From JBBEAM01 sp040882845 (GTDB lineage Bacteria; Pseudomonadota; Alphaproteobacteria; Kiloniellales; DSM-21159), in the NCBI GenBank assembly GCA_040882845.1, contig JBBEAM010000013.1, positions 363,352-427,351 of the forward strand: DNA of 64,000 nt, given 5' to 3'. The position numbers and the translations under genes were made by a program. The notes below the pieces were generated by a model that saw nothing but the letters and a program-made list of their open reading frames with translations, ran no database searches and had not been told where the DNA came from. Shown one piece after another: positions 56,394 through 64,000 of the stretch; position 1 is the first letter of the stretch; the number at the start of each line of letters is the position of its first letter.

Positions 56394-57253
56394 ACAACAA
56401 GCTCGCAAATCCCAAGGGCTGGCTGTTCGTCCTGCCGGTGTTCATCCTGGTCGCGTTCAATGCGCTGATCCCGCTGATGACCGTGGTCAACTACTCGGTG
56501 CAGGAGACCTTCGGCGCCAACGCCTTCTTCTGGGAAGGGCTGAAGTGGTACGAGACCGTGCTGCATTCCGAGCGCTTCCACGACTCCCTGCTGCGCCAGC
56601 TCAGCTTCACCGGCATCATCCTGGCGATCGAGGTGCCGCTCGGCGTGGCCATCGCCTTGGCGATGCCGCGCAAGGGCCCCTGGGTCTCGGTCTGCCTGGT
56701 GCTGATGGCGCTGCCGCTGCTGATCCCCTGGAACGTGGTGGGGGCGATGTGGAACATCTTCGCGCTGCCGGATATCGGACTGCTCGGACGGATGCTGAAC
56801 GGTCTCGGCTTCGACTACAACTTCACCCAGCAGCCGCTGTCGGCCTGGTTCACCGTGGTGCTGATGGACGTCTGGCACTGGACCTCGCTGGTCGTGCTGC
56901 TGGCCTATGCCGGACTGTGCTCGATCCCTGACCCCTACTACCAGGCGGCGAAGATCGACGGCGCCGACTCCTGGGCGGTGTTCCGCCACATCCAGCTGCC
57001 GAAGATGCGCCGCGTGCTGACCATCGCCATCCTGCTGCGCTTCATGGATAGCTTCATGATCTATACCGAGCCTTTCGTGCTGACCGGCGGGGGGCCGGGC
57101 AACACCACCACCTTCCTGTCGATCGACCTGATGAAGATCGCGCTCGGCCAGTTCGACCTCGGCCCGGCGGCGGCGATGTCGCTGATCTACTTCCTGATCA
57201 CCCTCCTGGTTTGCTGGGTATTCTACACCGTCGCGATGAGAAACGAGGAGTAG
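56390..57253 (+). CDS. glpP: Glycerol ABC transporter permease GlpP
   Basis: CUT1-type permease of 287 residues with six helices. It starts at ATG 56390 in an ATGA overlap with glpT; the longer open frame upstream is a glpT shadow. The coupling EAA-type loop is YYQAAKIDGADSWAVFRHIQLPKM near 183-206, which docks on the ATPases. The first helix WLFVLPVFILVAFNALIPLM and the TEPFVLTGGGPGN segment are typical of sugar/polyol permeases. Five bases separate it from glpQ. Confidence 0.92.
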
Positions 57254-57257
57254 CCGC

Positions 57258-58058
<801 letters not shown>

Positions 58059-58070
58059 GGAGCAGGGCCG

Positions 58071-58352
58071 ATGGATCTCTCATGGATGGCTTGGACCTGG
58101 CCGACCGCCGCCTTCTTCGCCTTCATCGCCCTGGCCTTGGCCGGGATGATGGCCTGGGAATGGAAGTCGCCCGGCGGCGGGCCGCGGCGCGGCGTGCTGG
58201 GGTTGAATACCACCCGCGGCGACCGGCTGTTCATCTCGCTGCTCGGCAGTGCCTACATCCATCTCGCCTGGCTGGCCTTTCTCGGGCCGCCGCTGTGGGG
58301 CGCCATGGCGCTCTGCCTGCTCTATGCGCTTGCCGTTTTCCGCTGGGTTTGA
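58071..58352 (+). CDS. glpU: DUF2160 small membrane protein of the glycerol importer
   Basis: A 93-residue membrane protein with three hydrophobic stretches (about 10-28, 55-72, 75-90) around a hydrophilic RGVLGLNTTRGDRLF segment. DUF2160 proteins are found almost only beside this type of importer, where the gene is called glpU. Its exact role is not established; it may stabilise the permease complex. GCAGGG precedes the ATG. It is the last gene of the operon, followed by a possible terminator. Confidence 0.9.
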   Translation: MDLSWMAWTWPTAAFFAFIALALAGMMAWEWKSPGGGPRRGVLGLNTTRGDRLFISLLGSAYIHLAWLAFLGPPLWGAMALCLLYALAVFRWV

Positions 58353-58657
58353 CCCCGCAGTCAGCCCGCCGAGGCGCGCTTTCGCCGCCTGAGGGCTGTG
58401 TTCTTCCTGTGACCTAAGCCGGGATCCGGTAACCATCAACTTGCTGATTGGTTTCATGCAGAGGCGAGCAATACTCGCTTCTACGCAATATCAATCGCGG
58501 GTTTCCGCTGATAATGTCCAATAATTGCAAAGTCTTAAAAATGTTCAGCAAATGTCATTTTTAAGTTTTTGCGCGATTTGGGGAGGTGCGTCACTAGCGG
58601 TTTCGGCTCGCTCTGGCCGGATGGACGCGACGCGCCATCATATTCGGAGGGGGCTTG
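58353..58657 (+). other. Gap between glycerol operon and Hfa-like operon
   Basis: This 305-base gap starts with a hairpin (58362-58398) and turns AT-rich between about 58430 and 58570, ending in GGAGGGGG before the next gene. The AT-rich part is the expected promoter region for the surface-protein operon, but I see no confident -35/-10 pair. No gene is apparent in it. Confidence 0.5.
58362..58398 (+). terminator. Possible terminator of the glp operon
   Basis: CAGCCC (58362-58367) pairs with GGGCTG (58393-58398), and inside it GGCG pairs with CGCC across a six-base loop. The following TGTTCTTCCT is only moderately T-rich, so strength is uncertain. It lies ten bases after the glpU stop. Confidence 0.4.
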
Positions 58658-59350
58658 ATGTTCCGAAACTTGGCAATCCTGGCCATTGCCGCGCTCAGTT
58701 TGTCCGCAACGAGCTTTGCCGCAGGAAGCGCGCAGGCGAACGGCTTCAGCGAATCTCGGCCGTGGCAGTTCCGTACAACCGCGGATCGTGCCAACAACGC
58801 CGCCGTGCTCGACCTGATCGAGCGCAAGAAGGGCGGCTACTACGACGGCTTCAACACCAACATCACCAACAACGTCACCAATACGACGAACTTCGCCGGC
58901 GATCAGGTGAACTGCAACGTTTCGGCCAGCGCCACCGGGAATGCTTCCTCGGGGTCGATGGACGCGGATGCCGGGAACGCCAGCGTCTCCTCCTCGGTCA
59001 GCAATTCGGCGACCACCACCGGCAACCAGGCCGATAATTCGCTGGGTACGCCCGGCAGCAGCGACTCGGTCGCCTTCGGCATCCTGAACGACAACTCCGG
59101 GCAGCCGGGCAGCAGCTACACCCTGGCCGATCTGATCAACAACGATCAGGGTGTGAACGACAGCAATCTGGATGCCAGCGCCGACGGAAACTCCAGTTCC
59201 TTCGACGGCGGCACGGTCAGCGGCGGCGACGGTTCGTCGACCAATCAGGTCCTGAACAACACCCAGGACAACGACGGCGATCAGACCGCGACTGTCAACG
59301 ACAGCACGGCCTGCGCCTTCACCAATTCGACTGGCGACGGCGGGCAGTAG
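58658..59350 (+). CDS. HfaA-like secreted Asn/Ser-rich protein
   Basis: A 230-residue exported protein from ATG 58658 (GGAGGGGG six bases before; a TTG lies one codon upstream). The signal peptide MFRNLAILAIAALSLSATSFA is cleaved near 22-31. The mature start PWQFRTTADRANNAAVLDL resembles the R-P-F-x-x-x-T-D-N-N pattern of holdfast-attachment HfaA proteins, then comes a long Asn/Ser/Thr/Asp/Gly-rich tail (NITNNVTNTTNF, SSVSNSATTTGNQADNS). Such composition suits secreted amyloid-like subunits moved by CsgG-type pores. It is longer than Caulobacter HfaA. The CsgG-family gene starts four bases later. Confidence 0.65.
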   Translation: MFRNLAILAIAALSLSATSFAAGSAQANGFSESRPWQFRTTADRANNAAVLDLIERKKGGYYDGFNTNITNNVTNTTNFAGDQVNCNVSASATGNASSGSMDADAGNASVSSSVSNSATTTGNQADNSLGTPGSSDSVAFGILNDNSGQPGSSYTLADLINNDQGVNDSNLDASADGNSSSFDGGTVSGGDGSSTNQVLNNTQDNDGDQTATVNDSTACAFTNSTGDGGQ

Positions 59351-59354
59351 AACC

Positions 59355-60731
59355 ATGCAGCGATATCGACTTTCGCGCCTTCCAGGCGCCACGCGGTTTC
59401 TCGCGCCCATCGTCATCGGCGCACTGCTCGGCGGCTGCGCCAGCATCGGCCATAACCAGGTTTCCGGCGACGAGGCGACCCTGGTCATGGGCCCGGCGGT
59501 GCGCGACAACTCGACGCCTCTGGAAACCGCCTATGCCTGCTACCGGGATCAGCTGGTAGAGAACAAGGTTGGGGTTGGCATCGGCGTCGGCGACGTCCGC
59601 GACTACACCGGCAAGATCAGCGATTTCGAAGGCACGGTGGTGACCCAGGGCGGATCGCTGATGGCCTATTCGGCGCTCGGCAAGCTCAGCCCGTCGGTGC
59701 GGATACACGAGCGCTTCGACACCCGCGTCGCCGAGCTGGAGTTGGCCTACAGCGACAACCGGCGTCTCGGCGATGGCGAGGTCTATCAGGTCGATGGCCG
59801 CCCCGTTCCCTGGGTTCCCTACTTCGGCGGCACCATCCTGAAGTCCGACTACTACATCGTCGGCGGCATTACCGAGGTGAACTACAACATTCAATCCGGC
59901 GGCGCCCAGGCGTCGTTCAACCTGATCGGCCCCCGCGCGCGCGTGTTCACCATGAACGTCGGCGTGGACCTGCGGCTGGTGGATACCGACTCCCTGATGG
60001 TGGTCGCGACCTCGAGCCTGCAGAAGCAGATCGTCGGCTATGAGGTCGAGTTCGAGGTCTTCCGCTTCTTCGACACCACGCTGGTCGATTTCAACGCCGG
60101 CATGAAGAACCAGGAGCCGGTGCAGCTTGGCGTGCGCACGACCATCGAGCTTGCGGTTCTCGACCTGCTCAATCAGGCGACGGGCCAGAGTTACGAAAAC
60201 TGCATTTCCGACTACTTCCTGGGGCCTGAAATCCCGCCCTTCGATCCGCCGGGACCGGCGGGTGACGAGGATAAATCCAAGGCCGCCGCGCCGGTCGTTC
60301 AGGCGCGCGCCGAGGAGGGGGTGTCCGAGCCCGAGTTCGAAAAGAATTTCCTTTCGACCGCTGCCGGCGAAGCGGGCGCGGCCGAGGGTCAGCAGCTGTC
60401 GGCTACCTCCGAGCGAACCCATGAGCATACGGCATCGGACGTCAGCGTCTTCGCCTGGATCGAAGGATTGCTGAGGGGGGCGAACAACGAGCAGGACTCC
60501 GCGGCTGCTTTGTCTCTCAATTCCGATCTGGTCGCCGACGCACCGGTTGCACCGGCAGCCAACCCGGAAATTTCGCTGACATCGGAATCCGATGCGGCCA
60601 TGGCCTGGCGCGAGTTGGCGCTGGCCTGGCGGGACCTGGCTTTGGCCAGAGAGGAGGCGGGGTTGGGCCGCCACCATAATGTCGAGCATGAACTAGAGGT
60701 GGCCGCGTTGCAGTGGCTGCCGAGGGATTAG
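59355..60731 (+). CDS. hfaB: HfaB: CsgG-family outer-membrane lipoprotein
   Basis: Outer-membrane secretion lipoprotein of 458 residues. The signal ends in a lipobox, GALLGGC, with lipid-Cys33. Blocks match holdfast-anchor HfaB: GDVRDYTGKI, TQGGSLMAYSALGKL, ERFDTRVAELELAYSDN, DYYIVGGITEVNYNIQSGG, and LVDFNAGMKNQEPVQLGVRTTIE. These form the CsgG-like barrel subunit. The C-terminal 150 residues (from about 305) are an unusual Ala/Glu-rich, low-complexity tail ending in MAWRELALAWRDLALARE, not needed for the CsgG fold. It lies between the HfaA-like gene and the repetitive surface protein. Confidence 0.88.
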   Translation: MQRYRLSRLPGATRFLAPIVIGALLGGCASIGHNQVSGDEATLVMGPAVRDNSTPLETAYACYRDQLVENKVGVGIGVGDVRDYTGKISDFEGTVVTQGGSLMAYSALGKLSPSVRIHERFDTRVAELELAYSDNRRLGDGEVYQVDGRPVPWVPYFGGTILKSDYYIVGGITEVNYNIQSGGAQASFNLIGPRARVFTMNVGVDLRLVDTDSLMVVATSSLQKQIVGYEVEFEVFRFFDTTLVDFNAGMKNQEPVQLGVRTTIELAVLDLLNQATGQSYENCISDYFLGPEIPPFDPPGPAGDEDKSKAAAPVVQARAEEGVSEPEFEKNFLSTAAGEAGAAEGQQLSATSERTHEHTASDVSVFAWIEGLLRGANNEQDSAAALSLNSDLVADAPVAPAANPEISLTSESDAAMAWRELALAWRDLALAREEAGLGRHHNVEHELEVAALQWLPRD

Positions 60732-60854
60732 GGGACATTGAGTCCTCGAGGCAAGGTGGGGTGTGACGGTGCAGTGCGATAGCGCGAAGCGAGCACACTC
60801 CTTGGTTTGAAAGGTGCGGCGGCCACACAGCCGTCATTAGGGGAAGCAAACACT

Positions 60855-63800
60855 ATGGAGATTGGAATGCGTCTAGGAACCCGCAGCGCGCGTTTGCTGG
60901 CGACGATTAGTCCGCTGGCACTCACGCTCGCTTTGGCAGCGCCTGCCACGGCGAGGACAGTTATTCAGCCGGAGATCGACGTCGCTCAGATCATCGCGTC
61001 GATCACCACGCAGACGGCCGGCAATTCGGCCAACATCATCAACTCGTCGCTGGCGGTAGTGAACTCCGCCGTCGACGCGTCGGTCGACAGCGGCACGGGA
61101 AGTCTCGATTCGATCAACAACGTCGAGGACAGCAACACCTCGATCGATTTCGAGGACAACACCATCTTCGCGATCGCCCGCGGTACCGACGGTCTCAACC
61201 AGATCGGTACCCTGGACACCGCAGCCGCCGGCCCGATCGATGGCGCTGCGGTGTTCAACGGCGGCTTCACCGATACCGTCGATCTCAACGCCTCCGTCAC
61301 CAACAGCGCGCTGACGGCGAACGTCGAGGGTTCGGGCGGCGCCAATCTGGACACCGATTTCGACGGCAACCTGATTCTGGCCGAGGGCAGCTTCAATCGC
61401 GGCACCTCGACCATCGAGGCGACCGTCCCGGCGTCCAGCGAGCTGGGCGACCCGATTTTCGGCGCCGGATACATCGAGCCGGCCTCCAACCTTAGCGGCG
61501 GCTTTACCGGAACCCTGGTGACCGCGGCAACGCTCAACGTCGTCAATCAGCAGGTCAACCGGGACTTCCAGTCGAGCGACGGCGACACCGCACTCGTCAG
61601 CGGCAATGAGATCAGCCTGCTCCGCGACGTCGACGACGGCGTGCCGCTCGGCGGCGCCTATGGTGTCACAAACAATGCCATCTCCGCGCAGGGCAACGGC
61701 AATGTCTCCGACAACTCGATCTTCGTGCGCGAGGAAATCGAGACCGACAGCGGCACGGAGACCGGCAGCCTGCTGTTCGAGGGCAACGGCGCCGTAGCCA
61801 ACTGGCAGCTCTCCGCCAACGATATCGGCGGTGCGATCTCCGCCGAAAACAGCGGTTCGCTGATCCAGGGCGTCTTCACCTTCGCTTTCTTCGGCGGCGG
61901 CGCGATTACCTCCGGCGAGAACCTCTCCATCGATCTCTCCAACAATACTGTGGAGAGCAGTGCGCGTCTCAACGCCGCGCGCAACGAGATCACGATCGAC
62001 GGCGGCATGCAGCTGTCCGGCCAGTTCGGCTGGGACAGCCTCGCCGTTGCCGGCCATGACCAGATCGTCGATCTCGACGAGTCGGTCGTCGGTACCGGCT
62101 CCGAGGTCTTCGTCGCGGCGGACTTCTACACCGTCAACCGTCAGTTCATCGTCTCCGACGGTCTATTCCAGGTCGTCGATGCCCTCACCGAGGACGCAGT
62201 GATCCGTCTCGGCATCGAGGACATGGACGCAAACGGCTCGGTAACCAACGACGACAACGCCATCTCCGCCTCGGCTCTCGGTAACAGCGGCCAGAACATC
62301 ATCGGCAACAACACGGCCGATGCGGCGGAAGGCACCTCGCCGGAGGTCGACACCGTTCTAGCCAGCCTCAACTCTCAGTTTGCCGAGGCGCTCGACGCCA
62401 GTTCCGAGGTGACGAATAGCATCATCCGGACCGACATTGGCTACGGCGAGCCCATCGCTGGCATCAACGGTTTCGGTGGCTTCGAGGGCAGCAGCCTCAG
62501 CATGAGCGGAAATGCGATCGGTGCGAGCTCGACGGCCAACGCCGGGACTTCCAGCGTCAGCCTCGATGCCAATACCATCGACAACTCCTATGACAGCGAT
62601 GACGATGCCACGAATTCGGTCCAGAATTCGGGCGCCTTCCTTAGCGCCAACCGGGGCAATGTCTTTAGTTCGGACGAGGACTTCGAGGCCTCCGCGGGGA
62701 CGACGGTCGTCAACAGCCAGCGTGTGCTGGGCGGCGATGGCCCCTCAACAGTGGATGCACTGCTTTCCGACAACACCATCCAGCTGTTCGTCAACGCCCA
62801 TCCGGGGGATTCCAACAACCCTGAGGCTGACCCCTCCGATGCAACCACGACGGACAGCATTGCCGGCTCCGCGTTCGACGTCAGCGGCAACAGCATGCAG
62901 GCGGCGGCCAGCGGCAACGTCTTCAACTCGCTGATCTCCCACGACGCCGCGACGACCTACACCGGGTCGGCCGGCACGCTCAGTCAGCAGTCGCTGGCCG
63001 ACACCGAGGTCACGGCTGAAATCGTGGATAACACCCTCGACGTCGATCTTGCGGTCGGTATCGATCTCGCCGGTCCGATTTCCGACGTCTCCGTGCGGGT
63101 TGACGAGAACCAGATGGTCGCCCGCGGCACCGGTAACCAGGCCACGACGACAACCGTCGTCGAAGCCACCAGCTTCGTCGGCGGTGCTTGGACCGGCCTC
63201 TACGACCCCCTCGATCCCGCCACCTCCGCGGCCGGCGCGATCCAGGCCAGCACCGATGCAAACGAACTGAGTGTCGGCTATGCCACGCTCAACGCTTCGC
63301 TCGGCGCCCTGACCGATCAGTTGCTGGTCGACTCCACGGTCTCCAGCATTTCCGACGACAGCGACATCGAAGTTGATGTGGTGGAGGAGGCCAACGTCGA
63401 TGAAACGGTGCTCGACATCGCAGGCGCGATCAGCGTTGCCGGTAACACCCTCGGCTCGCAGAGCCGCGGTAACGAGGCGGCAAACCTGGTTCTGCTCGAT
63501 GCCGCCAGTACGGCGAGCTCGGCCACCGGTGACAACACAGTGGTTCCGGATCTTCCCGAGTACGGTCCGCTGGCCGGCATCGTCGCCAACCAGGCCGTGA
63601 CCGGCGACAGCTCGGTAAGCGCGCTGACGCAGGACAACGATGTCGACATCGACACCGGCGGCCTGCTGACCGGGAGCCTCGACGCCTCCGGCAACCGCGT
63701 GATCGCGAATGCCATCGCCAACCTCGCCACCAACGAGGTGAGTGTCTCCGCCCTGACCCTGGATGTCGGACCAACCACCCCGGACATCGTCTCGTCCTAC

Positions 63801-64000
63801 ATTCAGGACAACGGCAATGCGGCGGATGACCTCTTCGTCGACTCCTCGGTCTTCATCCTCAACAACCAGAGGAACGAAGGCGAGGATCCGGAAAGTGGAG
63901 CGCGTGGCGCTACGGTGACCGCGACTGTCGAGGACGACAGCGAGATCGACGTCGACACCGACAACCTGACTTCCTCTTCGGTCTCGGTTGACGGCAACCT
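60855..64000 (+). CDS. Very large repetitive secreted surface protein, 3' end outside window
   Basis: An open frame with no stop from ATG 60855 (or 60867, MRLGTRSARLL) to the last base, at least 1,048 residues. A signal peptide is clear (LALTLALAAPATA, cleavage near 37). The mature protein is Asp/Asn/Ser/Thr/Ala/Gly-rich, acidic, almost free of Lys and without Cys in what I translated. It is built of irregular beta-like repeats around NxIxAxAxGNxxxN, for example DNAISASALGNSGQN, GNSMQAAASGNVFN, GNTLGSQSRGNEAAN and GNRVIANAIANLATN. Downstream of hfaB it takes the place of HfaD, and is probably the exported adhesin or fibre subunit. AGGGGAAG precedes ATG 60855. Confidence 0.85.
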   Translation, partial: MEIGMRLGTRSARLLATISPLALTLALAAPATARTVIQPEIDVAQIIASITTQTAGNSANIINSSLAVVNSAVDASVDSGTGSLDSINNVEDSNTSIDFEDNTIFAIARGTDGLNQIGTLDTAAAGPIDGAAVFNGGFTDTVDLNASVTNSALTANVEGSGGANLDTDFDGNLILAEGSFNRGTSTIEATVPASSELGDPIFGAGYIEPASNLSGGFTGTLVTAATLNVVNQQVNRDFQSSDGDTALVSGNEISLLRDVDDGVPLGGAYGVTNNAISAQGNGNVSDNSIFVREEIETDSGTETGSLLFEGNGAVANWQLSANDIGGAISAENSGSLIQGVFTFAFFGGGAITSGENLSIDLSNNTVESSARLNAARNEITIDGGMQLSGQFGWDSLAVAGHDQIVDLDESVVGTGSEVFVAADFYTVNRQFIVSDGLFQVVDALTEDAVIRLGIEDMDANGSVTNDDNAISASALGNSGQNIIGNNTADAAEGTSPEVDTVLASLNSQFAEALDASSEVTNSIIRTDIGYGEPIAGINGFGGFEGSSLSMSGNAIGASSTANAGTSSVSLDANTIDNSYDSDDDATNSVQNSGAFLSANRGNVFSSDEDFEASAGTTVVNSQRVLGGDGPSTVDALLSDNTIQLFVNAHPGDSNNPEADPSDATTTDSIAGSAFDVSGNSMQAAASGNVFNSLISHDAATTYTGSAGTLSQQSLADTEVTAEIVDNTLDVDLAVGIDLAGPISDVSVRVDENQMVARGTGNQATTTTVVEATSFVGGAWTGLYDPLDPATSAAGAIQASTDANELSVGYATLNASLGALTDQLLVDSTVSSISDDSDIEVDVVEEANVDETVLDIAGAISVAGNTLGSQSRGNEAANLVLLDAASTASSATGDNTVVPDLPEYGPLAGIVANQAVTGDSSVSALTQDNDVDIDTGGLLTGSLDASGNRVIANAIANLATNEVSVSALTLDVGPTTPDIVSSYIQDNGNAADDLFVDSSVFILNNQRNEGEDPESGARGATVTATVEDDSEIDVDTDNLTSSSVSVDGN
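61000..64000 (+). repeat. Degenerate protein-level repeats in the surface-protein gene
   Basis: Repeats with the core pattern hydrophobic-x-G/D-N-x-hydrophobic-x-A/S-x-A/S-x-G-N-x-x-x-N recur irregularly along the frame, separated by longer VDLDxSV/TAxV-type strands. DNA identity between copies is low, so they are old or under selection for diversity, not recent tandem duplications. They may continue past the window. Confidence 0.55.

Noticed and set aside
62221..63720. CRISPR-like or tandem DNA repeats suggested by the regular GN-containing protein repeats
   Set aside because: The repetition is at protein level only; DNA copies differ widely in sequence and spacing, and the reading frame is continuous.

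Overview
The window is a GC-rich (roughly two-thirds G+C by eye), gene-dense bacterial chromosome segment. Alternating divergent and convergent operons, many ATGA stop/start overlaps, TRAP and LIV-type transporters, a DUF2160-containing glycerol ABC system and holdfast-anchor (Hfa) genes point to an alphaproteobacterium, most likely a Rhodospirillales-type environmental heterotroph. That placement is inference from gene content; there is no rRNA or marker gene here. I saw no tRNA, rRNA, CRISPR array, insertion sequence or phage gene.

Layout. (1) 1-8192, plus strand: TRAP permeases, a D-2-hydroxyacid dehydrogenase, an RraA/HMG-aldolase-like protein, a TauD-type dioxygenase, a PEP-mutase/isocitrate-lyase enzyme, an MDR oxidoreductase and an acyl-CoA ligase, together a catabolic locus for an imported organic acid. 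(2) 8245-15286: a class I aminotransferase, a LIV ABC transporter (livG-livF-livH-livM), a PuuE-like deacetylase and the matching binding protein, which ends in a strong terminator. (3) 15523-26057: mixed housekeeping genes, namely a frameshifted PhoD-like phosphatase, a CDF exporter with a lipoprotein, periplasmic glucan protein OpgG/D, dienelactone hydrolase, Bcr/CflA exporter, Pmp3 peptide, an acidic secreted protein, PfpI/DJ-1, an FNT channel and an amidase.

(4) 26632-40959, minus strand: a tightly packed 12-gene operon. It encodes a complete LIV-type transporter whose second ATPase is fused to a Tm-1-like (UPF0261) domain, followed by the TIM-barrel 'PEP hydrolase' partner, an SPFH/flotillin scaffold, two SRPBCC proteins (one fused to a quinone oxidoreductase), a fumarylacetoacetase-family enzyme, an alpha/beta hydrolase and an amidohydrolase. 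Next to it (41211-47902) are a degenerate third TIM-barrel paralogue, a GntR/FCD repressor, a TIM-barrel regulator whose AAA+ domain has lost its catalytic motifs, and a thiolase/FadB pair. This Tm-1/TIM-barrel catabolic island is the most unusual part of the window.

(5) 48003-49598: a DUF6064 membrane protein and a Tat-exported aldo/keto reductase. (6) 49657-58352: the glycerol regulon, with glpD and glpR on the minus strand and divergent glpV-S-T-P-Q-U on the plus strand. The two ATPases show complementary degeneration. (7) 58658-64000: an HfaA-like protein, the CsgG-family secretin partner HfaB, and a very large repetitive surface protein that runs off the window's end, probably an adhesin operon.
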